Shown piece by piece: positions 10,270 through 19,503 of a stretch of DNA of 64,000 nucleotides. The stretch's first letter is position 1, and each line of letters opens with the position of its first letter. The DNA is taken from the NCBI RefSeq assembly GCF_016888125.1, contig NZ_JACSWA010000621.1, positions 1 to 64,000 of the forward strand, given 5' to 3'. Both the position numbers and the translations under genes were made by a program. Source of the stretch: Spirulina sp. CCY15215 (GTDB taxonomy: Bacteria; Cyanobacteriota; Cyanobacteriia; Cyanobacteriales; Spirulinaceae). Below the pieces are notes generated by a model. The model was not told the DNA's origin, ran no database searches, and saw only the letters and a list, made by a program, of their open reading frames with translations.

Positions 10270-10614
10270 ATGATTTTGGTATTCGTGATGAGTAATTTAG
10301 ATGACAGTGCGATCGATCGTCGTTTGGAAGAAATGGCACAGGAAATCGCAGAATGCAGAACCGGGCAACAAGAAAACACCAATTCTCTCGAAGAGTTGAG
10401 ACATTTAACATCAGAGTTGGCAGATATTGCTAGACTACACCAACAAGCACTCAGGTTATCTCAGCAAAGGGAGATAGAAGACAGAACTGACATTCGAGAA
10501 ATGCAATCGGAAATGCGAGAAATGCAACTAGAAATGCGAGGTTTACAGGTAGAAAATCGCCGCATTCTTGACATTTTACTGAATCAGCAAAATGAGAATG
10601 GGGATGGGAGTTAA
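10270..10614 (+). CDS. Small coiled-coil protein
   Basis: Up to 114 residues. After a possible start at 10270 there is a second ATG at 10288 (MSNLDDSAIDRRLEEM) that gives a more usual N-terminus; both lack a strong ribosome site. The protein is almost all charged heptads, ending in a striking run of EMQ/EMR repeats (REMQSEMREMQLEMRGLQ) typical of a parallel coiled coil. No enzyme motif is seen. It follows the 66-residue protein by nine bases. A structural or partner-binding role is likely, but no function can be assigned. Confidence 0.65.
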   Translation: MILVFVMSNLDDSAIDRRLEEMAQEIAECRTGQQENTNSLEELRHLTSELADIARLHQQALRLSQQREIEDRTDIREMQSEMREMQLEMRGLQVENRRILDILLNQQNENGDGS

Positions 10615-10807
10615 AGGCGCGATCGCAATTTTTAGGGAACTCCTACAAACCAGCTTCTCCCAAAGCGCGATCGAGTTCTTCCGATCGCATCGACCCAAGA
10701 TAAATTATCAATTACCGTCGTCTTGACAGCAAGCAAGCTATCCTAAGAAAGTGAAGCTCTAAGAATCCTTTTTCTATCGTGACTTTCGATTTTGGGGCTG
10801 AATTTGA

Positions 10808-13015
10808 CTAAGGGGAATTCACACTAATTAGCCGAGATTCAGGAATATGTCCAGAGAATTTGCCCTCATCCGTTAAAACTCCAACCATGCGGATAGGATA
10901 ATCGGGATGAATGTTGAGATCGTGCCAAGGAATCGCTAATTCCAAACATTCATTTAATGCCATACAAGCATTACACTTGCGCCGATGCCACTCCTGATAT
11001 TCTCCCGCTTCATCTAACCAAATCTCCCCCGATCGCAAGTTAATCCCTAAATGATGGTGAAACCCATAATTTAAGGGTTCAATATCCAGCAATTCCGGTA
11101 AAGGTGCTGGATTATTACACATTAAAATACCGGGATAAAACCACAGTAAATGTAACTCTGAAGGTAATTCTTTAAATAGATCGATTCCCGATTTAAAATC
11201 CAAACGGAGATAGAAATTGAGGTGATCCAAGCCATAAAATAAACGCTGTACTGTACTGCTTTGGTGCATGGTTCCCCTTGCACCGCCAATTTCCACCAAT
11301 CCTGCTTTATCCCAGTCCTGTTCGTCCCCAAACCCGTCAATAATGGGATGAATAAAGCTACTGGGAAGGCGATCGCCGTGGATGTCGTGACGTTCTACCT
11401 CCTCCTTTAAAGACTCGGGAACAGGTTCGCCTAATGCTTCATAAATCTCGATTAAGTGTTCGCGAAATAGGCGATCGAACATGGCATCTTGGTTAGAAGA
11501 ATGTCCTTCCCCAAACCACCAAAACCAATCAGACCCTTCCGCAGCATATAACGCTTCCCATGCCCTCGGGTTCTTCTCTTCCGTTGCTTCTGGATGCCGA
11601 TCCAAAGTCTTTCGCGCTTCGTAAAGTAAATCCCAAGCGCGATTTTTCACCGGATCGCCGATCCAAGTGGTAAAACTGCCATCCACCCAAGAGCCGCTAT
11701 GGAGCTTTTCCAGAGGGATTGTTTGCGTGGGGGGGTATTTCGTCAAAAACTCCGAAACCGTTACTAATTCGAGATTCTGCTGCTGGCTGAGACGTTGATA
11801 GAGATTATTCAAGAAAGGTAAACCATCTTGTTGATAAAATTCCCAACAATTTTCCCCATCTAAAGCAATAGTCACCAACCAAGGTTCATGTTGGTCGTCC
11901 CTGCGAGAGTTGGCGATCGCCTGCAAATGTCCCACTAAATCCTCTGCTGCATCCTGGGGAGACATAGCACTATAAGTAAACCCGATCAAATCCGACAAAC
12001 GGTGATCTCGAAAGGCGATCGCCACATCTCCATAAGGAGTTTCCAAACGATAAGGACGATATAACACTTCCGGATCGTAGAGATTTCCCCCTTCATCCCG
12101 ATGGAAAAAGCGATCGAGACTCCATCCCAACACAGCCTCATCGGAACAGATCCACTTAAACCCCTCTCGCGCAATATAGGGTAAAACTGCCGGACTCACC
12201 GACTGTTCCGACGGCCACAACCCCCGAGGATTCCGTTCAAAACGTTCCCGATATATTGCTTTAGCCTTGTGGAGATGTCGGGGAATATCTTCAGGCCACT
12301 GAAAGCGATGCTTAGGTAATGCCATATTTGGCACCGCAACCCGTCCCGCATGAGTATCCGCCAACAAAGGTAAAATAGGGTGAGTGTAGGGAGTCGTCGT
12401 AATTTCTAACTGTCCCATCTCCTGCATCTGTCGGTGTTTGGGAATTATTCGCCCTAAAATTTCTTGTTGTTTGCAATAAATCCCTTGGCGATCTTCTACC
12501 GTAAAATCTTTCCCTCTTCGCAACCATCCCGCAATCTGGGGATCGTCCCAAAACAAAGGATCGATCCAAACCAAATTATGCCATGCCAATAAATCCCCAT
12601 AATCCCTTGCCTGCCAATTCTGCAAACACCATTGCTCTCCTTTTTCTTGACTTTGATGATACAATTGCGCGTAACGAGGATGGGGATCGATCAAAGTGTG
12701 ATGATTGCCATCAAAAAAATGTTCGATGATAAAATTCTTTTGCTCTAAACTCAGTTGTGTTTCCGGAGTTAAAGCCACTGCCAAATAAGGATCGATCGCT
12801 GTCCCAGCAATATAATCTTCGATCTGCAAAATCAGAGAAGGAACGAGATTAACCGTTTGGTGTAGCTGGGGATACTTCTCCAATATTAGGATCAGATCCA
12901 AATAATCTTTGGTTCCATGCAATCTCGCCCAAGGCAAGCGATACTCACCTTTTGTGGACTTGTAGAGGGGTTGGTGTTGATGCCAGATAAAGGCAATGTA
13001 GAGGGGATGAGACAC
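10808..13015 (-). CDS. Glycoside hydrolase family 57 (alpha-glucan-active)
   Basis: 735 residues from the GTG at 13015 (SHPLYIAFIWHQHQP); the frame stays open to another GTG at 13072, but the extra 19 residues look unrelated. GH57 hallmarks are present: the N-terminal HQHQP motif, then RGLWPSEQSVSP (coded near 12,200-12,232) with the glutamate that serves as nucleophile. ALDGENCWEF (near 11,840-11,870) carries the general acid aspartate. The long C-terminal beta-rich part is typical of the 700-750 residue cyanobacterial branch. Likely substrates are glycogen or related alpha-1,4 glucans; whether it hydrolyses or transfers cannot be told. No signal peptide is visible, so it should be cytoplasmic. 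Confidence 0.92.
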   Translation of the reverse strand: MSHPLYIAFIWHQHQPLYKSTKGEYRLPWARLHGTKDYLDLILILEKYPQLHQTVNLVPSLILQIEDYIAGTAIDPYLAVALTPETQLSLEQKNFIIEHFFDGNHHTLIDPHPRYAQLYHQSQEKGEQWCLQNWQARDYGDLLAWHNLVWIDPLFWDDPQIAGWLRRGKDFTVEDRQGIYCKQQEILGRIIPKHRQMQEMGQLEITTTPYTHPILPLLADTHAGRVAVPNMALPKHRFQWPEDIPRHLHKAKAIYRERFERNPRGLWPSEQSVSPAVLPYIAREGFKWICSDEAVLGWSLDRFFHRDEGGNLYDPEVLYRPYRLETPYGDVAIAFRDHRLSDLIGFTYSAMSPQDAAEDLVGHLQAIANSRRDDQHEPWLVTIALDGENCWEFYQQDGLPFLNNLYQRLSQQQNLELVTVSEFLTKYPPTQTIPLEKLHSGSWVDGSFTTWIGDPVKNRAWDLLYEARKTLDRHPEATEEKNPRAWEALYAAEGSDWFWWFGEGHSSNQDAMFDRLFREHLIEIYEALGEPVPESLKEEVERHDIHGDRLPSSFIHPIIDGFGDEQDWDKAGLVEIGGARGTMHQSSTVQRLFYGLDHLNFYLRLDFKSGIDLFKELPSELHLLWFYPGILMCNNPAPLPELLDIEPLNYGFHHHLGINLRSGEIWLDEAGEYQEWHRRKCNACMALNECLELAIPWHDLNIHPDYPIRMVGVLTDEGKFSGHIPESRLISVNSP

Positions 13016-13127
13016 GATCGCAAAGAAGTAAACCGAATAGAAATGATCGAAAAAAATCGAATCGGTGTTCACTATAACCCGATTGTTCGATCTTAAATCT
13101 ATATTTTTCCTTTGCGATCGCCAAAGT

Positions 13128-13367
13128 TTACATAACTTGTTCCACTTCTACCACTTCGGGAATTTTTTCCCGCAAGCGACGTTCAATCCCCATTTTTAAT
13201 GTCATAGTCGAACTGGGACAAGCACCGCAAGCACCCTGCAAGCGTACTTTAACAATTGGTCCGTCAATATCGACCAATTCAACATTACCCCCATCCGCCA
13301 TCAGATAAGGACGCATCTCGTCGAGGACAGTCTCAACGTTTTCATCTGTTAGTGCTAAAGTTGACAT
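13128..13367 (-). CDS. Nfu-type iron-sulfur cluster scaffold (CnfU/NifU C-terminal domain)
   Basis: 79 residues, a stand-alone NifU C-terminal domain. The cluster-binding CXXC is in [20 protein letters not shown]. The start [27 protein letters not shown] and the end [14 protein letters not shown] match cyanobacterial CnfU-type proteins, which assemble [2Fe-2S] or [4Fe-4S] clusters and pass them to ferredoxin and photosystem I. It is a single gene, with the GH57 gene downstream. The length is normal for this subfamily. Confidence 0.95.
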   Translation of the reverse strand: MSTLALTDENVETVLDEMRPYLMADGGNVELVDIDGPIVKVRLQGACGACPSSTMTLKMGIERRLREKIPEVVEVEQVM

Positions 13368-13505
13368 CGTTTGCCTCTTTCCTATTGCGATAACTTCCCT
13401 TATCCTAGCGCGAGCAAGGGTAAAATTTTTCTCAACTTCATCTCTATCTGCTCGATCTAAAGGTAGATTTTGATGACTTTTGGGGAATTCTTATAAGAAT
13501 ACTGA

Positions 13506-13541
13506 GTTGCAAGTTGCAGATAGGTTGCAAGTTGCAGATGG
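13506..13541. repeat. Two direct copies of an 18-bp intergenic unit
   Basis: GTTGCAAGTTGCAGAT occurs at 13506 and 13524, two bases apart. Each copy is itself a near-duplicate of a heptamer (GTTGCAA, GTTGCAG). It sits about 35 bases before the GT2 gene start and looks like the other short heptameric repeats of this window. Confidence 0.85.
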
Positions 13542-13574
13542 TAGTTAACTTTTTGGCTATATACTTCTTACATA

Positions 13575-14387
13575 ATGATTGTTTCCACCTCCCCATCTAT
13601 TTCACTTAAAAATATTGATTTAGGTATTGTTTGCCCAATGTCTAACGAAAGTGAAATTGTATGCTCATTTGTCGATTCTGTTTTGTCTTACTGCAATGAA
13701 TTTCAATCAGTGCATTTTTTTATTGTTGTCGATCGCGCCAGTACAGATGGCACGATTGATATTCTCCATCAATTATCGCAAACTGACAACCGTATTTGTG
13801 TAATCTGGGACGAGTCCAGTCGCTGTGTTGTCGATGCCTATCTTCGTGGCTATCGCGAAGCCATTGCAGCAAAGTGTGATTGGATTTTAGAAATTGACGC
13901 AGGATTTAGTCATAATCCCGAAGATATTCCTAAATTTTTGGCGAAAATGCAGCAAGGATATGATTGTGTATTTGGTAGTCGGTTTTGTCCTGGAGGAAAA
14001 ATCAGCGATAGTTCTCTTAAGCGTTATTTAATTAGTTGGGGTGGTACTTTTGCCACCAACTTTCTATTAGGCACAAAACTAAGTGATATGACCAGTGGAT
14101 TTGAGATGTTCACTCAGAAAAGCCTACAAGCCGTCCTCGATAATGGTATTCACTCTAAAAATCATTTTTTTCAAACAGAAATTCGTGTCTTTTGTCATCA
14201 TTTTCGGATTGTTGAAGTTCCCATTCATTACCGTTTTGCCAGTTCTCGAGTCAAGAATAGTATTATCCTAGAAGCGTGTAAAAATTTGTGGCGCTTGACA
14301 AGCAAACGTCTTCAAGGGAAATTGTGGCAGTCACAACTTACCCTCGAAGATTCTCATCATAATTTTCAGGAAACATCAAAGTATTAA
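13575..14387 (+). CDS. Family 2 glycosyltransferase, dolichol-phosphate-mannose-synthase type
   Basis: 270 residues, cytoplasmic GT-A fold. The nucleotide-binding opening is IVCPMSNESEIV. The strand with the acidic metal site is WILEIDAGFSHNPEDIP, where the usual DXD appears as EIDAG, and the acceptor loop is FGSRFCPGGKISD, as in DPM1-like enzymes. No C-terminal membrane segment is present. It likely transfers a sugar from a nucleotide or lipid carrier. The following gene, 48 bp on, encodes a STELLO-like glycosyltransferase, so the two may build or decorate the same glycan. The start at 13575 is preceded by an AT-rich promoter region with a direct repeat. Confidence 0.85.
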   Translation: MIVSTSPSISLKNIDLGIVCPMSNESEIVCSFVDSVLSYCNEFQSVHFFIVVDRASTDGTIDILHQLSQTDNRICVIWDESSRCVVDAYLRGYREAIAAKCDWILEIDAGFSHNPEDIPKFLAKMQQGYDCVFGSRFCPGGKISDSSLKRYLISWGGTFATNFLLGTKLSDMTSGFEMFTQKSLQAVLDNGIHSKNHFFQTEIRVFCHHFRIVEVPIHYRFASSRVKNSIILEACKNLWRLTSKRLQGKLWQSQLTLEDSHHNFQETSKY

Positions 14388-14435
14388 TGTTAATTGAGCA
14401 ATATCAGTAAGTTAATTATTAATTCTCTCATTACT

Positions 14436-15449
14436 ATGGATAGCAAAGTTGCCCTAGTTGTCACCTCGATCGCGCAGCCAAATATAGCATTAAAAAAACT
14501 ATCTCAATGCGTCCAAGATCGGAATTGGTCTTTTATTATTATTGGTGATGTGGCCAGTCCTGCTGATTTTTATCTGGAAGGATGTGACTTTTATAATCTT
14601 TCTCATCAGTTGGCATTAAATTTAAAATTTGCTCAAAGTTGTCCCGAAAGACATTACGCAAGAAAAAATATTGGCTATTTATTAGCCTTACAAAACAACG
14701 CTGAAATTATAATCGAGACTGATGATGATAATATTCCCTACCAAAACTTTGAAAATCCGCGTCAACGACAGCAAACGGCTCCTGTTATTTCCGAGAGTCA
14801 CTGGATTAATGTTTACCGCTACTTTACTGAAGCAAATATCTGGCCGCGAGGATTACCCCTGGATACTATCAATAAACCACTTCCCGATACTTGGGAAAAT
14901 TTAGAGATAGCGCTTGTAGATTGTCCCATTCAACAGGGTTTAGCCGATCGCAACCCCGATGTAGATGCGATTTATCGCTTAACTTTACCCTTACCCCAAG
15001 ACTTTCGACGCGATCGCCGTTTAGCATTATCGAGAAATAGTTGGTGTCCTTTTAATAGTCAAAATACAACTTGGTGGCGCGATACATTTCCACTACTATA
15101 TCTTCCTGCTTATTGTTCCTTTCGTATGACAGATATTTGGCGCAGTTTTGTCGCACAACGCATTGCATGGGAAAATAATTGGCATATTTTGTTTCACGAA
15201 CCGACAGTATGGCAAGAACGAAATGAACACAATCTCATGCACGATTTTGAACAGGAAGTGGTCGGCTATTTGCACAATTATAGATTATGCGAGGCATTGC
15301 AAGAATTAAATCTACAATCGGGTCAAGACAAATTGGCTGATAATATGCGAATTTGTTACGAAAAACTTGTTAGTCTATCAATTCTCGATCGCAAAGAGTT
15401 GGAATTACTCAATATTTGGCTCGAGGATATAAATTTCTTGACAAAATAA
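14436..15449 (+). CDS. STELLO-like glycosyltransferase (DUF288)
   Basis: 337 residues from the ATG at 14436 (MDSKVALVVTSIAQPN). A TTG at 14394 would add 14 residues that look non-family. The DUF288/STELLO core is visible: VVTSIAQPN at the N-terminus, IIIGDVASP, RKNIGYLLAL, then the acidic metal motif ETDDDNIPY and SRNSWCPFNSQNT. The C-terminal half has MTDIWRSFVAQRI and HDFEQEV. STELLO proteins are best known from plant Golgi and scattered bacteria; the bacterial product is not established. It follows the GT2 gene in the same direction and probably shares its transcript. It is cytoplasmic, with no signal peptide. Confidence 0.8.
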   Translation: MDSKVALVVTSIAQPNIALKKLSQCVQDRNWSFIIIGDVASPADFYLEGCDFYNLSHQLALNLKFAQSCPERHYARKNIGYLLALQNNAEIIIETDDDNIPYQNFENPRQRQQTAPVISESHWINVYRYFTEANIWPRGLPLDTINKPLPDTWENLEIALVDCPIQQGLADRNPDVDAIYRLTLPLPQDFRRDRRLALSRNSWCPFNSQNTTWWRDTFPLLYLPAYCSFRMTDIWRSFVAQRIAWENNWHILFHEPTVWQERNEHNLMHDFEQEVVGYLHNYRLCEALQELNLQSGQDKLADNMRICYEKLVSLSILDRKELELLNIWLEDINFLTK

Positions 15450-15636
15450 AGACGAAATAGTAGGATGCTTAAACGAAATATAAAAAAAACTGCAGAAACG
15501 CCTTGGGGGAACGCCACTACAGAGATCGGGGTGTGTGCAAATGGTTTGCATTGCTTATGTTTCCATAATAAGGACTTTCCTAAGCTCATTCAACCTCTAA
15601 AATTCATATAAAAATAACAGAAATCTAATATCTTGT

Positions 15637-15663
15637 TGGAATATTTGGAATATTTGGAATATT
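15637..15663. repeat. Three tandem 9-bp units
   Basis: TGGAATATT is repeated three times without interruption in the gap between the convergent STELLO-like and AAA ATPase genes. The rest of the gap (15450-15697) holds no gene that I can support. Confidence 0.85.
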
Positions 15664-15697
15664 TGTCCATAGCAGTACACGCGATCTTGTACGAAAG

Positions 15698-17086
15698 TTA
15701 TGACTTCTGAAAATAGCGTCGATATAGCTCACAATTTAAAGTTGCTTTGTTATTGTCCAACTTAATTAATCCCATACTATATAACTTGTGAGAGACGACG
15801 GGTTCTAATTCCACAGATTTTTTTGCACTAATAACCTCTTGAAATGCACGAACGAGTTCTGGTTCTGCTTGTAAATTTGTCCAATGACGGTGTAGATGAT
15901 GGGCATAAATTCCCGTTGTTGTTGCTGCCGTTTTTAACAGTTGAGTGAGGGTTAATTCATCTTGATGAAGATTATAAAGTGCAACTTGCACGAGTCCTGG
16001 ATGTCCTCCCACTAAAGCCATTAGTTGCTTGGCTTCTTTCCCATCCGTCCAGTTCAATTCGTAGCGTCGAGCCAACTCCTGCACCTCTTCGAGATTAAAA
16101 CAGTTTAATTGTACTGGTAGCCCAACATTAAAGGGGGATTGGGTTAATTGCAAAGGAACATAAATCTCTGTCGAATGAACGACAATAATGCGAAGATTTT
16201 CCCAGATGCGAACCTTTTTGGCTTCCTCAAACCACGATCGCAATAACGGTAAGAAATCTTGAGCAACTTGAGGATACTCAAAAATGCGATTGACTTCATC
16301 AAAAGCTAAAACTAAGGGAGTCTTGATGTGATCGAGGATATAGTCCTCCAGATAGAGCATACAACTAACAGAAGTGCCAATATCATCATCCCAATAGTTA
16401 TCCACTTTTGACTCAATATCGAGTTGACGGCTAATATTTGCACAAATCCAGCGTAAAAAGAGCTTGAAATCGCCAAGAGTCCTGCTATCGGTTTGCTGTA
16501 AGTTCAAATTAACCGTATGATAGTCTTGCTCTTGAGCATAGTGCAGAATCCGCAGCAATAATGAAGTTTTCCCCATTTCTTGGGGTGCTTTGATCCGCAC
16601 GAGAGCGCCAGGTTGAGTGATTTGTTTGCTAATTTGTGCTTCTATCTCACGACGCGGAATATAATATTGAGAATTGATAGGTAGAGCGCTATTGGGGTAA
16701 GGTGGGGACTTGTATTGACCTATGATTTCCTCTTGAGGAAAAAGAGGAGATATGTCCTTTGGTAATTGCGGTATCAATGGGGCTGATTTCTTCGGTTGCG
16801 AAGATGAATCTAGTTTGATTTCAGTCGTGATATAATTTTCTAATATTACCCGGCAATTTTTTTTTGTTACGCGATCCCCGATGAGATCTGAGAGTCGCCG
16901 ACATAATCCAGGGGCAACGACATTGCTGATGTAGCCTTTACTATAATCTTCCTCTTGAGCAATTTCAATATAGGTTTTATATTGCCATATCCCTCGTAAG
17001 AGCAAAATTTCTGTTGTATTGAGACAACGAATTTGGGAAGCAATCAATTTGTGGTTGAGAATCTCAATAAGTGAATCGATATCCAT
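15698..17086 (-). CDS. AAA-like (AAA_35) ATPase with vMAP-type N-terminal domain
   Basis: 462 residues from the ATG at 17086 (MDIDSLIEILN); the frame is open to a TTG at 17137. The N-terminal 90 residues (LNTTEILLLRGIWQYKTYIEIAQEEDYSKGY with a following RLSDLIG) form the small helix-turn-helix-like domain of cyanobacterial vWA-MoxR-associated proteins (vMAP). A variable linker follows. The P-loop NTPase has Walker A APQEMGKTS, Walker B LVLAFDEVNRIF and the C-terminal winged region (HKLYSMGLIKLDNNKATL) of AAA_35/STAND proteins. These are signal-sensing ATPases linked to conflict or signalling systems. No effector domain or partner gene is next to it, so it is either solitary or acts with distant genes. 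Confidence 0.82.
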   Translation of the reverse strand: MDIDSLIEILNHKLIASQIRCLNTTEILLLRGIWQYKTYIEIAQEEDYSKGYISNVVAPGLCRRLSDLIGDRVTKKNCRVILENYITTEIKLDSSSQPKKSAPLIPQLPKDISPLFPQEEIIGQYKSPPYPNSALPINSQYYIPRREIEAQISKQITQPGALVRIKAPQEMGKTSLLLRILHYAQEQDYHTVNLNLQQTDSRTLGDFKLFLRWICANISRQLDIESKVDNYWDDDIGTSVSCMLYLEDYILDHIKTPLVLAFDEVNRIFEYPQVAQDFLPLLRSWFEEAKKVRIWENLRIIVVHSTEIYVPLQLTQSPFNVGLPVQLNCFNLEEVQELARRYELNWTDGKEAKQLMALVGGHPGLVQVALYNLHQDELTLTQLLKTAATTTGIYAHHLHRHWTNLQAEPELVRAFQEVISAKKSVELEPVVSHKLYSMGLIKLDNNKATLNCELYRRYFQKS

Positions 17087-17325
17087 AGCAACTTTAGAGA
17101 GATTTAAAGGTAAGTTAATCATATCTCTTGTTTTCAAGTTAATATTTTTTTCAGGGATTTCAGAGATTCAGTATTAAAAATATTAACAAAAGATTAGCTA
17201 TCTTTCAATCAATATTGAACAATCCACGGATTTGCCGTAAATATACTCAAAAATCAAATTCATATTTTGTTGTTTGCAATCTAATGAGAGTATTAAGGAT
17301 ATTTGTGATTAACTTTCAAGACCCG

Positions 17326-17982
17326 ATGACAATAGATGTGAATCCAGAACAACGAAAATATGCTGCGGCCACTCTTCGCAACCGTCAACCGATTTTAGAG
17401 GTTTTACAGGAAGTGCTACCGCCGAGAGGAACAGTTCTGGAAATTGCGAGTGGAACTGGAGAGCATAGCATCTATTTTGCTCCAAACTTGCAACCGAGAA
17501 AATGGTTAACCAGCGAACCCAACCCGTTATTGCGCTTGAGTATTGAAGCCTGGCGATCGCATTCCCCCAGTGAAAATCTCCATCCCGTCATTAACCTCAA
17601 TGTTTGCGATCGCCCTTGGCCAATCGAAGGAGAAGGAACTGCTGGAAAGAGATACAATTTTAATACCGATCCCATTACGGCGATCGTGAATATTAACATG
17701 ATCCATATTTCCCCCTGGGAGGCTTGTCTAGGGCTAATGGCAGGAGCAGGGCGCATCCTCCCTCCTCAAGGTATTCTCTACCTTTACGGACCCTACAAAC
17801 GAGACGGCGAACATACTGCCCCGAGCAATCAAGAATTCGATCGCTCCCTGCGATCGAGTAATCCCGAGTGGGGAGTGCGGGATATCGAAGCCGTCATCGC
17901 CGTTGCTCAATCAGAAAACTTAACTTTCCTCAAAACCGTCGCCATGCCTGCCAATAACCTATCCGTAATTTTCCAACGGTAA
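17326..17982 (+). CDS. DUF938 family SAM-dependent methyltransferase
   Basis: 218 residues from the ATG at 17326 (MTIDVNPEQRKYAAATLRNR). The frame is open upstream for 37 codons without family likeness. The DUF938 pattern is clear: RNRQPILEVLQEVLPPRGTV, then the SAM-binding LEIASGTGEHSIYFA, WLTSEPNP, INMIHISPWEA, LYLYGPYKRDGEHTAPSN and a conserved FDRSLR segment. The substrate of this family is not established. It is divergent from the AAA ATPase and followed by a small membrane protein gene after an AT-rich heptamer repeat. Confidence 0.9.
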   Translation: MTIDVNPEQRKYAAATLRNRQPILEVLQEVLPPRGTVLEIASGTGEHSIYFAPNLQPRKWLTSEPNPLLRLSIEAWRSHSPSENLHPVINLNVCDRPWPIEGEGTAGKRYNFNTDPITAIVNINMIHISPWEACLGLMAGAGRILPPQGILYLYGPYKRDGEHTAPSNQEFDRSLRSSNPEWGVRDIEAVIAVAQSENLTFLKTVAMPANNLSVIFQR

Positions 17983-18008
17983 CGGGAAAAATTTCCCCTC
18001 TTCAAGGG

Positions 18009-18036
18009 TAATTAATAATTAATAATTAATAATTGA
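18009..18036. repeat. Four tandem heptamers (TAATTAA type)
   Basis: TAATTAA occurs three times and a fourth variant (TAATTGA) completes the run, ending six bases before the next ATG. It is one of several seven-base tandem repeats in intergenic DNA of this window. Confidence 0.85.
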
Positions 18037-18041
18037 TTAAG

Positions 18042-18671
18042 ATGCGTGCAACATGGATGGTATTGCTGGTGATCGCGATCGGACTGACTCTGCTCCAGAA
18101 TTGGTCTCCTTCTTTGTCCTTAATTCTCTTTGGTCGTGCAACCCTCCCCCTTCCCTTGGCGGCATGGTTAGGGTTGGGGTTAGGGGCGGGCATTGCAACC
18201 AGTCTGCTCGTTCAATTACTCAATTATCGTCCTTCTGTCCCCTCCTCTGAAGCTAATCCCGAAGTTGCACCGCGCTATCGCGACGCACCCCGAGAAAAGC
18301 GCCGCACTCGTCCCCCAGGAAAATCCGACTGGGAAATTCCCCCTTCTTCTGAATGGAATCCTCTACCAGAAGAAGATGGTGGCTGGGATATCGATCAAGC
18401 CCCCACAACAGCCACGATTCCCCAAACCAATTTCCCCCAAAGCGATATGCGTAAAAATGCTTCTAGGATTGAACAAGATTCCCCACCGAGACAGCGTACT
18501 CCTCAACCAGAGTCCCAAAGTTCCCCAGAGGCTCAAGACCCTCCAGAATCTAATGACAGGCCATCTCAAGCCGCCGATGGCATTTATGATGCAAATTATC
18601 GCGTTATTACTCCTCCTGATGTGGAAGAAAGTCAATTCTCGCCAGAAGAGAAAAAAAACTGGGATTTTTAA
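18042..18671 (+). CDS. Hypothetical membrane protein with proline-rich cytoplasmic tail
   Basis: 209 residues from the ATG at 18042; a TTG nine bases earlier is possible. Two hydrophobic segments (about 4-24 and 35-58) form a hairpin like that of small LapA-type membrane proteins. They are followed by about 140 residues rich in Pro, Ser, Glu and Arg with no fold I recognise. The tail is probably disordered. The 3' end overlaps the next gene by 53 bases in a different frame. Function unknown. Confidence 0.72.
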   Translation: MRATWMVLLVIAIGLTLLQNWSPSLSLILFGRATLPLPLAAWLGLGLGAGIATSLLVQLLNYRPSVPSSEANPEVAPRYRDAPREKRRTRPPGKSDWEIPPSSEWNPLPEEDGGWDIDQAPTTATIPQTNFPQSDMRKNASRIEQDSPPRQRTPQPESQSSPEAQDPPESNDRPSQAADGIYDANYRVITPPDVEESQFSPEEKKNWDF

Positions 18672-19455
18672 ATCTTTGTTCTTAATTGTTGGCTTTTGGT
18701 TCTTGACAGTTGAGGGATTATCTGCGGCGGAATTGGCGGAAATTCTGGAGCGAGGTCAATTGATTGTGGGAGTTAAAGATAATCTTCGTCCTTTGGGTTT
18801 TCGCGATGAAGAGGGTAATTTACAAGGGTTGGAGATTGATATTGCCCGAAAATTGGCGGAGGAATTGCTCGGCGATCGCCAAGGGGTTATCCTGCAACCT
18901 GTCACTAATGCGGAACGTTTAAATGCGGCGATCGCCCAAGATGTTGATCTGACGATCGCCCATGTTGGGGTTAATTCTTCGCGATCGCGTTTGGTGAATT
19001 TAAGTCGCTACTATTATTTTGACAGCACGGGGTTTATTACCCGAGAAGTTGGTATCAACAGCCGAATCGATTTAAAACATCGCCAAGTTGCCGTTTTAGA
19101 GCGATCGAGTACCATCGCGATCGTGCGCCATGCTATCCCGGAAGTGCAGTTAGTGGGGGTAAAATCCTATCAAGAGGCTCTGGGTCTTTTAGAAGCAGGG
19201 GAAATTGCCGCTTTTGCTGGCGATCGCAGTCTCTTGACGGGGTGGGTGCAGGAATATCCTCAATATCGCTTGCTGCGCGATCGCCTCGGGGGAATTCCTT
19301 TAGCAGTTGTTGTCCCCAAAGGATTACAGTATAGCGAGTTATATTTGTATGTTAATGACGCGATCGCGCGATGGCAAGATTCGGGATGGTTGCAAGACCG
19401 CATTAATTATTGGGGACTGGGAAATTTCCCCGAGGATGAGGAAAATGGACAATAA
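18619..19455 (+). CDS. Amino-acid-type ABC transporter substrate-binding protein (SBP_bac_3)
   Basis: 278 residues from the ATG at 18619, inside the end of the previous gene. The frame is open far upstream, but only from here does a signal peptide follow (GIFKSLFLIVGFWFLTVEGLSA). The mature part starts with the family pattern ILERGQLIVGVKDNLRPLGFRDEEG followed by GLEIDIARKLAEEL, the hallmark of family-3 periplasmic binding proteins for polar amino acids. The usual arginine pair of the ligand site is not obvious by eye. No ATPase or permease gene is adjacent, so it is an orphan. The overlap with the preceding gene suggests translational coupling. Confidence 0.85.
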   Translation: MWKKVNSRQKRKKTGIFKSLFLIVGFWFLTVEGLSAAELAEILERGQLIVGVKDNLRPLGFRDEEGNLQGLEIDIARKLAEELLGDRQGVILQPVTNAERLNAAIAQDVDLTIAHVGVNSSRSRLVNLSRYYYFDSTGFITREVGINSRIDLKHRQVAVLERSSTIAIVRHAIPEVQLVGVKSYQEALGLLEAGEIAAFAGDRSLLTGWVQEYPQYRLLRDRLGGIPLAVVVPKGLQYSELYLYVNDAIARWQDSGWLQDRINYWGLGNFPEDEENGQ

Positions 19456-19503
19456 GATGGCACAATTGTTTATTGAACAAACAACAAATAATAACAAACA
19501 AAT

